NCBI RefSeq assembly: GCF_000513275.1
Contig: NZ_CBVJ010000093.1
Span: 24,001-88,000 of the forward strand
From: Paenibacillus gorillae
GTDB taxonomy: Bacteria > Bacillota > Bacilli > Paenibacillales > Paenibacillaceae
Direction of reading: 5' to 3'
DNA length: 64,000 nucleotides
Numbering within the stretch: position 1 is the first letter of the stretch; the number at the start of each line of letters is the position of its first letter. The translations under genes and the position numbers were made by a program. The notes beneath the pieces were generated by a model. It saw only the letters and a program-made list of their open reading frames with translations. It had not been told where the DNA came from and did not search any database. Of the stretch, positions 18,351 through 25,496 are shown one piece after another.

Positions 18351-19193
18351 ATGTCTAAAGGTTATGATTACAAAGGCGGAGTAAGTCCAGTTCACACAGA
18401 CGGATACGGCGTTTACGGAAATGTCGGAGGAACAACTCAGGGCTATGGCTATCCAAGCGGTCAGACCGCTACACTGCCAGCATCCAAAGAAGCAAACGCC
18501 TCCGCGGTTCTGCCGGCATCCAAAAATCCGAATGCACCAACGACCCTACCCGCTTCCTGGGGTCCAAACATGATGCCTAGCGCCATGGGTCCAAACGTAA
18601 TGCCGAACATGATGCCGAACGCCATGGGACCTAATGTCATGCCAAACATGATGCCGAATGCCATGGGGCCTAATGTCATGCCGAACATGATGCCGAACGC
18701 CATGGGACCTAATGTCATGCCGAACATGATGCCAAACATGATGCCGAACGCTATGGGGCCTAATGCTATGCCGAACATGATGCCAATGATGATGGCCAAA
18801 AATGCTCCAATGGCTGGGGCTCAAGTTTCTCCGCCTATGGTGCCTAGCGGCTCCGTCATTACTCCTCAGGGGGGGAATATCGTTGCGGTTCCTGTTGCAG
18901 AAGAATCTTATGTAGAAAATATTTTGCGCCTGAACCGCGGCAAAATGGCAAGCTTCTACATGACATACGAGAACAACCGGGAATGGAACGCTAAAATTTT
19001 CCGCGGCATTATTGAAGCTGCCGGACGTGATCATATCGTCATCAGCGATCCATCGACAGGAATGCGCTATTTGCTTCTGATGCTGAATTTGGATTATGTA
19101 ACCTTTGACGGACCTATCCAATACGAGTATCCGTTCCAAGGAGGCGTCGTCACGAACACAACGCCAATGACAACGCGCGAAGAGGAAATCTAG
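18351..19193 (+). CDS. gerQ: Spore coat protein GerQ with Met/Pro/Asn-rich repeats
   Basis: A 280-residue spore coat protein. Residues about 180-265 match GerQ closely (SYVENILRLNRGK, RGIIEAAGRDHIVISDP, GMRYLLLMLNLDYVTFDG). In Bacillus subtilis GerQ is needed to localise the cortex-lytic enzyme CwlJ and is cross-linked by transglutaminase Tgl. The N-terminal part is far longer than in Bacillus: after a Gly/Tyr-rich start come short ATLPAS/TTLPAS repeats (residues about 40-72) and then 13-residue Met/Pro/Asn/Gly repeats (about 79-146). GAGG precedes the ATG. Its stop shares 4 bp with the convergent next gene's stop. Confidence 0.9.
   Translation: MSKGYDYKGGVSPVHTDGYGVYGNVGGTTQGYGYPSGQTATLPASKEANASAVLPASKNPNAPTTLPASWGPNMMPSAMGPNVMPNMMPNAMGPNVMPNMMPNAMGPNVMPNMMPNAMGPNVMPNMMPNMMPNAMGPNAMPNMMPMMMAKNAPMAGAQVSPPMVPSGSVITPQGGNIVAVPVAEESYVENILRLNRGKMASFYMTYENNREWNAKIFRGIIEAAGRDHIVISDPSTGMRYLLLMLNLDYVTFDGPIQYEYPFQGGVVTNTTPMTTREEEI
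18585..18788 (+). repeat. 39-bp tandem coding repeat in gerQ
   Basis: Three units of 39 bp and one of 51 bp, followed by a partial fifth, encoding MGPNVMPNMMPNA. The fourth unit carries an extra MMPN. Units differ mostly at third codon positions (GGT/GGA/GGG, AAC/AAT), so the protein repeat is more conserved than the DNA. Confidence 0.9.
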
Positions 19194-19486
19194 CCGTTAT
19201 TCGGAAGAGCGGGCTTGAAGCTCCACACATGCATCTTGTCCGCTCCGCCGATAATCCAATCGGATACGCGATACCAAGGAGAACGCTCGCTGCAGCGTTC
19301 TTTTTTTATTTGCTCGGCTTCCGCCTCATTATCGGCATACCAGATTTCCACGAATAGATTGATTTGATCTGTTCCTTCATATAAATGTACCTTTTTCTGC
19401 TCCTGAAGCAATTGTCTGGTATAAGCTAAATAATCTGCCCGGCTGGCTTCTGCAATTTTATATTCTGCAAAACATATCGCTTGCAT
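19190..19486 (-). CDS. Conserved hypothetical protein (ferredoxin-like fold possible)
   Basis: A 98-residue soluble protein. AICFAEYKIAEASRADYLAYTRQL at the start and VEIWYADNEAEAEQIKKERC in the middle suggest the beta-alpha-beta pattern of dimeric alpha/beta barrels (NIPSNAP or monooxygenase-like), but I cannot name a family. AAGGAGTTGA precedes ATG 19486. It converges on gerQ with a 4-bp overlap. Function unknown. Confidence 0.7.
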   Translation of the reverse strand: MQAICFAEYKIAEASRADYLAYTRQLLQEQKKVHLYEGTDQINLFVEIWYADNEAEAEQIKKERCSERSPWYRVSDWIIGGADKMHVWSFKPALPNNG

Positions 19487-19614
19487 CTTGAATCAACTCC
19501 TTCCCTTCCAAATTATACTGGCTGTCGTTCCATTGATAAAGTCGCTTCTCTCCGTTGATACTACAGGTAATTCGCATATTCATCGCAGCGCAACCTAAGA
19601 AGGAGGATCACACC

Positions 19615-20601
19615 GTGGATACAGGCACGCATCTTGTCATGGGGATCGGTTTGGCTGGCTTGGCAACAGTCGACCCGGTTATTGCTTCCAATCCCTCAAT
19701 TCATACTGCCGTCTTAATCGGCACCGTAGTTGGTTCGCAAGCGCCTGACTTCGATACCATACTGCGTCTCAAAGGCAATGCCAGCTACATCCGCAACCAT
19801 CGGGGCGTCTCTCATTCCTTGCCCGCTATCGCAATCTGGACTGTGCTTATTACAGCCATTCTTCAACTGGTTTACCGGGGAAGCCTCCCATGGCTTCATA
19901 TCGGTTCGTGGGTATTGCTTGCGGTATGCGTTCACGTATTCACCGACCTGTTCAATGCCTATGGCACACAGGCGATGCGTCCCTTCACGGATAAATGGAT
20001 CTCATGGAATATCATCCATATTTTCGATCCGTTTATTTTTATCACCCATATCATCGCTATCGCACTTTGGGCAATCGGATTATGGAGTGCTGCAGCGATT
20101 TTCACTTCACTCTATGCCCTTACGGCCGTTTATTTCATTTGGCGAACGTTTGCGCAGCGGTCCACACTTCGAACGGTGCAAAAGCTTGATACGCAAAAAC
20201 TTGATTCCGATTTCCATATCGTCATCCCGACCATTTCTCTAACCGGCTGGAACGTCGTGAAGCATATCCAAGACGGCAGCTACAAGATAGGCGAGCTCAG
20301 AGGCGGAAATTTAACGTGGGTGGACCAAGTAAAATGCTCTGACCACCCTGCTGTATCCAAATCGAGAAACGACCCGGCGATTCGCTCCTTCCTTTACTTT
20401 ACCAAATTTGCATGTGCCGAAGTTAAGGAGCATAATTGGGGATATGAGGTGCGCTGGTCTGATGTACGTTACCGGCATCGCAAGCAATATCCGTTCGTTG
20501 GCGTTCTTCTCATGGACCGGGATTATCAAACGGTCGGCTCCTATGTAGGCTGGCTAAGCGATGAGCGGCTGATGAAGCGGCTTCGGATGAACTCTTATTA
20601 A
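19615..20601 (+). CDS. YdjM-like membrane-bound metal-dependent hydrolase family protein
   Basis: A 328-residue protein of the YdjM/DUF457 family. The N-terminal DTGTHLVMGIGLAGLA, VVGSQAPDFDTILRLKG and YIRNHRGVSHSL stretches carry His/Asp clusters that could bind a metal, and HVFTDLFNAYGTQAM adds another conserved His-Asp pair. About four to six membrane helices lie in residues 25-200; the last 130 residues are soluble. GTG 19615 follows AGGAGG at 7 nt. In Escherichia coli the family includes an SOS-induced protein; the biochemical role is not established. Confidence 0.82.
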   Translation: MDTGTHLVMGIGLAGLATVDPVIASNPSIHTAVLIGTVVGSQAPDFDTILRLKGNASYIRNHRGVSHSLPAIAIWTVLITAILQLVYRGSLPWLHIGSWVLLAVCVHVFTDLFNAYGTQAMRPFTDKWISWNIIHIFDPFIFITHIIAIALWAIGLWSAAAIFTSLYALTAVYFIWRTFAQRSTLRTVQKLDTQKLDSDFHIVIPTISLTGWNVVKHIQDGSYKIGELRGGNLTWVDQVKCSDHPAVSKSRNDPAIRSFLYFTKFACAEVKEHNWGYEVRWSDVRYRHRKQYPFVGVLLMDRDYQTVGSYVGWLSDERLMKRLRMNSY

Positions 20602-20628
20602 TGAAGAAACGATTGGTATTGACTTTAG

Positions 20629-20661
20629 GAAAGCCCCTGATGGACAATAAAAGGGGCTTTC
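20629..20661 (+). terminator. Terminator after the YdjM-like gene
   Basis: GAAAGCCCCT, a 13-nt loop and AGGGGCTTTC followed by TT, 28 bp after the stop codon. Confidence 0.75.
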
Positions 20662-20696
20662 TTATTGTGTTGTTTGTTGCGTCCTTGGGTAAAACG

Positions 20697-20725
20697 AAAA
20701 AAGCTCAAGGTTTCCCTTGAGCTTT
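20697..20725 (-). terminator. Terminator of the SASP gene
   Basis: On the minus strand AAAGCTCAAGG, a short loop and CCTTGAGCTTT followed by a T run, about 30 bp after the SASP stop. Confidence 0.85.
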
Positions 20726-20753
20726 AGGTAAAACTCATTGTGTATAGAAAAGT

Positions 20754-20981
20754 TTAGCGAAGGTTGCTGGAACCGCCGGACAGTTGTTGCTCGGCAATTT
20801 GTACAAGCTTTTTAGTAATGTATCCGCCCAAAGAACCTGCATCGCGTGTCGAAACGTTACCATAGTAACCGTCCGCTGGAATTTGCACACCAAGCTCTTG
20901 CGCTGCTTCAAGTTTCATTTGATTGAGAGCTTGTTGAGCTTGAGGTACCACCAATTGATTGCTGCTTTTGTTGCTAGCCAT
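20754..20981 (-). CDS. Alpha/beta-type small acid-soluble spore protein
   Basis: A 75-residue DNA-binding protein that coats spore chromosomal DNA and protects it from UV and heat. The family pattern is complete: LVVPQAQQALNQMKLEAAQELG, then GVQIPADGYYGNVSTRDAGSLGGYITKKLVQIAEQQL. The GPR protease cleaves this family in the EIA-type segment, here near KLEAAQE. AAGGAG lies 9 nt before ATG 20981. A sigma-G-like promoter and its own terminator bracket the gene, so it is a single-gene forespore transcription unit. Confidence 0.95.
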   Translation of the reverse strand: MASNKSSNQLVVPQAQQALNQMKLEAAQELGVQIPADGYYGNVSTRDAGSLGGYITKKLVQIAEQQLSGGSSNLR

Positions 20982-21037
20982 GCGGAATTTCTCCTTTCAG
21001 TATAGGAACTTTTGTGTGTTTTGCAAGCTTGCAAACT

Positions 21038-21066
21038 TATTATGCTCACCCATTCAGAAACTATGC
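21038..21066 (-). promoter_or_regulatory. Sigma-G-type promoter of the SASP gene
   Basis: On the minus strand GCATA (21062-21066) and CATAATA (21038-21044) are exactly 17 bp apart, matching the forespore sigma-G consensus (GHATR, then CATNHTA), about 57 bp upstream of the start codon. Confidence 0.75.
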
Positions 21067-21113
21067 TACATTCTAAAATTATTTTATTTATCGCTATGAA
21101 GGAGAGTTTGAAC

Positions 21114-21284
21114 ATGTCCAAACCGATGTCTCTGTTGTTTGCCGTCCTGTCCGTCCTATTCATGCTGGCAACCGCCGTATCCATTTCCATCAACGGGTGG
21201 CTGGCTCTGTTAATGGGCGTTCTAACGCTGTTTATGATCGGGAGCGGCTTTATCGTCAAAGCGAGATTGCGGCGGCGCGGATAA
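21114..21284 (+). CDS. Small membrane protein (DUF5325-like)
   Basis: A 56-residue protein with two membrane helices (about residues 5-22 and 27-46) and a basic RLRRRG tail. AAGGAGAG lies 9 nt upstream of ATG 21114. It resembles the small YlaF/DUF5325 proteins of Bacillales; the function is unknown. Its promoter overlaps the divergent SASP control region. Confidence 0.7.
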   Translation: MSKPMSLLFAVLSVLFMLATAVSISINGWLALLMGVLTLFMIGSGFIVKARLRRRG

Positions 21285-21288
21285 CGGG

Positions 21289-21325
21289 AAAAAGGGCCGA
21301 TGCGATATTCGCACCGGCCCTTTTT
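21289..21325. terminator. Bidirectional terminator
   Basis: AAAAAGGGCCG...CGGCCCTTTTT with an internal TGCG/CGCA extension, between the small membrane protein gene and convergent trpS. Confidence 0.85.
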
Positions 21326-21339
21326 CTCTGCTAACTTAG

Positions 21340-22326
21340 CTATCTTGGAGCGATGAAGCCCATTCTTTCTTTCACTTCAGCTACCGTACGGTTTGCGATA
21401 ACCGCTGCCCGTTCAGCACCTTGCTTCAGAATGTTATGGATTTCCCCAGAGCTCCGAATTTCATTGTATCTCGCTTGCAGAGGCTCCAGCACCGCAACGA
21501 CATGTTCCGCCAAATCTTTTTTGAACGGACCATAGCCTTGCCCTTCATAACGGGCTTCGATCTCCTCCATCGACAGGTTTGCGCAATGCGAATAGATGCT
21601 CATCAGATTGCTGATCTCCGGTTTATTTGCAGGATCGTATTTAACCTCACGTCCCGAATCTGTCGTTGCACGGCTAATCTTCTTGCGAACAACATCCGGC
21701 GGGTCCAGTAGTGCAATGAAGCTTCCCGCGTTCGGGCTGCTTTTGCTCATCTTCTTGCTCGCATCGTCCAAAGACATAATGCGGGCGCCTATTTTCGGCA
21801 TGTAGGGCTCTGGCATTGTGAAATATTCGCCAAATCGGAAGTTAAACCGTTGCGCCAAATCGCGAGTCAGCTCCAGATGCTGCTTTTGGTCCTCGCCAAC
21901 CGGCACAAGATTCGAATTGTAAATTAGAATATCAGCCGCCATAAGAGACGGATAGACGAATAGCCCGGCACCAACGGAATCTTTGCCTTCGGATTTGTCC
22001 TTGAACTGCGTCATCCGCTCAAGCTCGCCCATATTCGTAAGCGTCGTCAACAACCATCCCAGCTCCGCATGTGCGGGAACATGTGATTGTACGAATACAT
22101 TTGCTTTGGACGGGTCGATTCCTGCTGCAATAAACAATGCAGCTACCGCCTCTGTCTGCTCCCGCAAATTAGCCGGCTCCTGCGGCACCGTAATCGCGTG
22201 AAGATCCACGACCATGAAAAAGCATTCCTCTGTATGCTGAAGCTTGACGAAATTTTGCATCGCTCCGATATAGTTCCCCAGCGTAAGCTGGCCGCTTGGC
22301 TGAATGCCTGACAATACTCTGCCCAT
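21340..22326 (-). CDS. trpS: Tryptophanyl-tRNA synthetase
   Basis: A 328-residue class I aminoacyl-tRNA synthetase that charges tRNA-Trp. SGIQPSGQLTLGNYIGA contains the HIGH-equivalent TLGN, PVGEDQKQHLELTRDLAQRF is the family's active-site region and KKMSKSSPN is the KMSKS loop. AAGGAG precedes ATG 22326. Expression is probably controlled by the T-box leader upstream, which senses uncharged tRNA-Trp. Confidence 0.97.
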   Translation of the reverse strand: MGRVLSGIQPSGQLTLGNYIGAMQNFVKLQHTEECFFMVVDLHAITVPQEPANLREQTEAVAALFIAAGIDPSKANVFVQSHVPAHAELGWLLTTLTNMGELERMTQFKDKSEGKDSVGAGLFVYPSLMAADILIYNSNLVPVGEDQKQHLELTRDLAQRFNFRFGEYFTMPEPYMPKIGARIMSLDDASKKMSKSSPNAGSFIALLDPPDVVRKKISRATTDSGREVKYDPANKPEISNLMSIYSHCANLSMEEIEARYEGQGYGPFKKDLAEHVVAVLEPLQARYNEIRSSGEIHNILKQGAERAAVIANRTVAEVKERMGFIAPR

Positions 22327-22374
22327 CGTTATCGACTCCTTTTTAATGACTGTTCACTGTTCATACCTGTTTAT

Positions 22375-22656
22375 AAACGCAGAAAATCCCCCGCCGCAAG
22401 GGACGAGGGACCGTGGTGCCACCCTAATTCGCTAATGCCGTAACGCCGCCTAATCGGTGGTCAGCGTCAGTCAGCAAGAGCCTTCATTTGTTCCGTAACG
22501 GAGAACAGCCGGATAAGCATAGACGGTACCGATCATACCGCTTTCCGCTCTCCGCTCCGGGATCCATTCAGACGTTAGGCTTGCACCGGTTCGCACCAAC
22601 CACCGGCTCTCTGGATGCATCATCACCTAAGCTTACTTGTTCCCATCATCGCATTT
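22375..22656 (-). promoter_or_regulatory. T-box riboswitch leader of trpS
   Basis: The minus-strand leader carries the T-box sequence AGGGTGGCACCACGG (22411-22425), followed by an imperfect terminator helix and TTTT (22381-22412). Upstream is a long Stem I region with AGAGAG and CCGGT/ACCGG arms. In the expected specifier position the sequence GAATGGATC offers TGG (22564-22566), the Trp codon, followed by a purine. Uncharged tRNA-Trp would stabilise the antiterminator and allow trpS transcription. Confidence 0.92.
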
Positions 22657-22662
22657 ATCACG

Positions 22663-22690
22663 ATTATACCTTCCTAAAATTGAAAGTCAA
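22663..22690 (-). promoter_or_regulatory. Promoter of the T-box/trpS transcript
   Basis: TTGACT (22685-22690) and TATAAT (22663-22668) on the minus strand, 16 bp apart, just upstream of the leader. Confidence 0.75.
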
Positions 22691-22801
22691 GGGATATGAA
22701 AAATTATCCAATTAAAGACAAGCGATAAAGTTGTCCTATCTCAACTCCTTGCGCATAGACTGTTTAATAATAAATTCGCAGCGGTTCAGAGGAGTCGTTC
22801 T

Positions 22802-23830
22802 ATGACAAAGTTCATTTTAAAATTCGGGCCTCCGCTGCTTGGCGCAGGCTGTCTCATTATCCTGTCGCTCTTGATTACCGACCAGCCTTGGTCAGGGGCG
22901 CTATTTCACAATCCTAACCTGCAAACGTTTAAAACCTTGTTTTTATCCCTTTTATTAGAAACTTTCCCTTTCATTCTCCTGGGTGTTCTGTTCTCTGCTC
23001 TGCTGCAAGTATTTGTAACCGATGATACGATTCGGCGATTTACACCGAAGGGTCCTGTGACTGGTGTTCTGTTTGGCGCCCTGCTCGGCCTATTGTTTCC
23101 GTTATGCGAATGCGGCATGATTCCTGTCGTCCGCCGCCTGATCCGGAAAGGAATGCCGGCCTATATCGGAATTGTGTACTTAGTTGCTGGACCGATCGTC
23201 AATCCCATCGTATTTACTTCCACCTATTCGGCCTTTCGTTCAGCTCCCATCATTGCCTACTCTCGAATCGGACTAGCTTTGGTCATATCTGTTATCATCG
23301 GGATGTTGTTCTATCGCTTTATGCGTTCCAGCCCGCTTAAAGAAGAGCATAAGACGGTATTTATCCATGAAGAAGCACATCATCACGGTGCAGCGCAAAC
23401 ATCATCTTCAATCCGTCCGGGCTGGGGCTACCGATTGTCAGCAACACTTGGACACGCCTCCGACGAATTTTTCGAGATGGGCAAATATTTAATCTTCGGT
23501 GCCATGCTGACGGCAGTCATTCAGACCTTCATTGATAAAAGCGTCCTGACCGCCGTTGCCGATCAGCCCCTATTCTCCTACCTGTTCATGATGGGCCTCG
23601 CCTTCCTGTTATCCCTATGCTCTACATCCGATGCCTTTATCGCCGCTTCCTTTAATGGCATATTCGGTACAGGTCCGCTGCTAGCGTTCCTTGTCTTTGG
23701 ACCAATGATCGATTTGAAAAATACGATGATGCTGCTGTCGGCCTTTAAGCTGAAAATCGTAGCCGCGCTCATTGCCTTAACCTTTGCTTTGGTGCTGGCT
23801 GGAGCCTGGCTTATGGAGGCGTTCCTATGA
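22802..23830 (+). CDS. Permease of the ArsP_1/DUF318 family
   Basis: A 342-residue membrane protein with about eight helices of the PF03773 permease family, which includes organoarsenical exporters and the YcgR/YraQ group. Conserved features are LFPLCECGMIPVVRRLIRKG (with the CECG pair), YLVAGPIVNPIVFTSTYSAF and LSLCSTSDAFIAASF. The central loop (about residues 188-200) contains EEAHHHGAAQ. ATG 22802 has GAGGAG upstream. It overlaps the next gene by ATGA, and the two are normally partners. Substrate unknown. Confidence 0.85.
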   Translation: MTKFILKFGPPLLGAGCLIILSLLITDQPWSGALFHNPNLQTFKTLFLSLLLETFPFILLGVLFSALLQVFVTDDTIRRFTPKGPVTGVLFGALLGLLFPLCECGMIPVVRRLIRKGMPAYIGIVYLVAGPIVNPIVFTSTYSAFRSAPIIAYSRIGLALVISVIIGMLFYRFMRSSPLKEEHKTVFIHEEAHHHGAAQTSSSIRPGWGYRLSATLGHASDEFFEMGKYLIFGAMLTAVIQTFIDKSVLTAVADQPLFSYLFMMGLAFLLSLCSTSDAFIAASFNGIFGTGPLLAFLVFGPMIDLKNTMMLLSAFKLKIVAALIALTFALVLAGAWLMEAFL

Positions 23831-24273
23831 ATGACCGCTGGATTAGAGCCGCTTTATTATTAGGATTTGCAATGTTGATTGCCTACTTTAACCATACCGG
23901 ACAGCTTTCCTCATTCGTCGAGCCCAATATGGAAGTTTACGTAAAGCTTTCCTCGCTTGGCTTGCTAGCCGCTGCCATGCACCAGGCCTATGAAGCGCTC
24001 AAACCGGCGCATTCGCAATCCTCCAACGATTGCGAATGCGGACACACCCATCATCATTACGATCACCATTCTGTTCATGGGCATGAAGGGCATTCCCATT
24101 CAAGCGGTGCAGTCAAAAGCCTGCTCATCTACGGACTGTTTCTGCTGCCTTTGCTTTTGGGCTTTCTTCTGCCGGGTTCCAGTTCTGCCGCCGGTCACGC
24201 CTTTCACCCGCATACGCATGATCACAGTCAAGACCATATAAGAGAAACAAATGACAGCAAAAAGGACCGCTGA
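23827..24273 (+). CDS. TIGR03943-like permease partner protein, short form
   Basis: A 148-residue membrane protein. The N-terminus (RAALLLGFAMLIAYFNHTGQL, then VKLSSLGLLAAAMHQ) and the helix LLIYGLFLLPLLLGFLLPG match the membrane half of YcgQ/TIGR03943 proteins that accompany ArsP_1 permeases. The usual C-terminal soluble domain is absent: the protein ends in a His-rich tail, and a second His-rich loop (CGHTHHHYDHHSVHGHEGHSH) lies between helices. The His clusters suggest metal binding, which is inference. Translationally coupled to the permease. Confidence 0.72.
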   Translation: MNDRWIRAALLLGFAMLIAYFNHTGQLSSFVEPNMEVYVKLSSLGLLAAAMHQAYEALKPAHSQSSNDCECGHTHHHYDHHSVHGHEGHSHSSGAVKSLLIYGLFLLPLLLGFLLPGSSSAAGHAFHPHTHDHSQDHIRETNDSKKDR

Positions 24274-24296
24274 TCCTGATCAGCGGCCCTTTTTGC
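24260..24296 (+). terminator. Terminator of the permease operon
   Basis: GGACCGCTGATC immediately repeated in inverse as GATCAGCGGCCC and followed by five T residues. It also lies just beyond the 3' end of the convergent split gene. Confidence 0.8.
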
Positions 24297-24307
24297 CTTC
24301 TCTTCCA

Positions 24308-24607
24308 CTAAGACTCCATATTATCCCGGTAACTCTCTCGCATAGATGGGGCTTTGGGCTGGTAACGATAGCTCCAATTCGACGAATTGTAATTGGACTC
24401 GTAACAGATGCTAGCCGACCAAGTCCCCGAGCTTGGTCTGACAGCGAAATCATACATAATTTCCCCGTGAGTCCAATTGCGCCTGAACTGTAAAGCATCG
24501 ATGGCCATTTTGCGAAAAGCCTGTACTTGCAGCGGCGTCATCCCCCGCTCCAGCTTCTCGAAACTCCCATTCTTACTCTCAATCGGGTTTTGTCGTAAGC
24601 CAAATTT
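24308..24607 (-). pseudogene. 3' part of the host gene split by the prophage
   Basis: Encodes the C-terminal part of a host protein, starting inside the left attachment core (KFGLRQNPIES...) and continuing through MTPLQVQAFRKMAIDALQFR and WTHGEIMYDFAVR to the stop at 24308. It has no start codon or ribosome site of its own before an internal ATG at 24541, and phage stop codons lie just upstream. Codons 1-46 are at 63234-63371. Joined across the core, the gene reads 140 codons in one frame. I do not recognise the family; the C-terminus is rich in Ser, Tyr and Trp and looks soluble. Confidence 0.85.
24593..24607. other. Left attachment site (attL) core
   Basis: TCGTAAGCCAAATTT, matching TCGCAAGCCAAATTT at 63234-63248 with one mismatch; the 11-bp AAGCCAAATTT is identical. 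It lies inside the coding sequence of the split host gene. Confidence 0.8.
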
Positions 24608-24655
24608 AATAAAAATATTGAGTTAAATTTAAATGAAGAAGGGCTGTTGATAAAT

Positions 24656-24817
24656 ATGCAATTTATTCTTTTGCGTTGTCCTAAATGCAATCTCCAATGC
24701 AAGACACCATTAAACGGATATGACCCCAGACTGCATTGTTGCGGGGATTGTTCTGATCCGCCTGACCCTGAATACGATGTTGAGTTGGTTATGATGGGAT
24801 ATTGGTCCCCGTACTAA
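24656..24817 (+). CDS. Small Cys-rich (zinc-ribbon-like) protein
   Basis: A 53-residue peptide with six Cys arranged as CPKCNLQC in the first part and CCGDC in the middle, consistent with a compact zinc-binding fold, followed by an acidic, Pro-rich tail ending in YWSPY. It lies 50 bp inside the left end of the prophage and is read rightward against all the late genes, ending at a bidirectional terminator. This is the layout of a moron (lysogenic-conversion gene). The ribosome site (GAAGGG, 15 nt upstream) is weak, which lowers confidence. Confidence 0.5.
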   Translation: MQFILLRCPKCNLQCKTPLNGYDPRLHCCGDCSDPPDPEYDVELVMMGYWSPY

Positions 24818-24868
24818 AAAAAGAGCTGGTCAAAGGGATTCAGTTCCCCAGACCAGCTCTTTTTATTT
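24817..24868. terminator. Bidirectional terminator at the left prophage end
   Basis: AAAGAGCTGGTC...GACCAGCTCTTTTT with a long loop. It separates the rightward small Cys-rich gene from the end of the leftward phage transcript. Confidence 0.85.
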
Positions 24869-25081
24869 AAACAGGTACCATCCCTCGACAACCCTAACAA
24901 AATTAAGCGCATCCTCCCATTCGATAAGCCGTTCCTCCTTCAACTTCTCTAGCGCCTTCCGGATCTGCCCCGGCTCACGCTGGGCCATACGTGCAAGGTC
25001 TGGAATAGATATGCGGGTATTAACGGTACGGTTTCGATTGTGAAGGATCTGCAGCAGTTTTCTTTCTGTGTCGTTCAGCAT
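24863..25081 (-). CDS. Small winged-helix-like phage protein
   Basis: A 72-residue protein whose pattern TERKLLQILHNRN, ISIPDLARMAQREPGQIRKALEKLKEERLIEW is a typical winged helix-turn-helix (two helices, recognition helix, short wing). It is the last gene of the leftward phage transcript and overlaps the upstream stop by one base (TAATG). It may regulate host or phage genes; its target is unknown. Confidence 0.7.
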   Translation of the reverse strand: MLNDTERKLLQILHNRNRTVNTRISIPDLARMAQREPGQIRKALEKLKEERLIEWEDALNFVRVVEGWYLFK

Positions 25082-25452
25082 TAATTAAACATACCTCCTA
25101 TATACCGCTGCAGCCTTTCAGCCATCTCATTGCGGACGACATGTCTTACAAGCGCGTACTCGGACTTGTAGCCACGCAGGATGACCTCATACAGTATTCC
25201 GTCGTCGTTACGTTTGATCTCTACGATCTGCATTTCGAGCTTTCTCACATGCTGCCGAACCTCGCGTATATCCTTATCGATTATATCAAGCACCATTTGG
25301 CTACTCTTTATATACAGCGTCTTCATGGCGTATTTTTCTTCCTGCATCTTTTTCATGTTGTTAGCCACTGCATCTCGCACAAAAGGCAGTATGCAGTAAT
25401 CCCTGATTAGCCGGTACTCGTCATCAGATATTTGTCCGCTCACATCGTTCAC
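25081..25452 (-). CDS. Phage hypothetical protein
   Basis: A 123-residue, mostly helical, charged protein (EVRQHVRKLEMQIVEIKR in the middle). It is translationally coupled to the winged-helix gene after it and lies beyond the lysis genes, a place often used by accessory genes. I do not recognise it. Confidence 0.65.
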   Translation of the reverse strand: MNDVSGQISDDEYRLIRDYCILPFVRDAVANNMKKMQEEKYAMKTLYIKSSQMVLDIIDKDIREVRQHVRKLEMQIVEIKRNDDGILYEVILRGYKSEYALVRHVVRNEMAERLQRYIGGMFN

Positions 25453-25496
25453 CTCACGATGATTATATTACGAACATAAGTTCTTAATCAAGAGCA

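Noticed and set aside
18585..18788. Regular repeats that might look like a CRISPR array
   Set aside because: The repeats are contiguous without unique spacers and encode an in-frame protein repeat.
18546..19139. Minus-strand frames rich in His/Arg and in Gly/Met/Phe opposite gerQ
   Set aside because: They only mirror the tandem repeat of gerQ on the other strand.
24597..24607. tRNA gene as the attachment site
   Set aside because: No tRNA-like cloverleaf is present at either end; the core lies inside a protein-coding gene, as is common for serine integrases.
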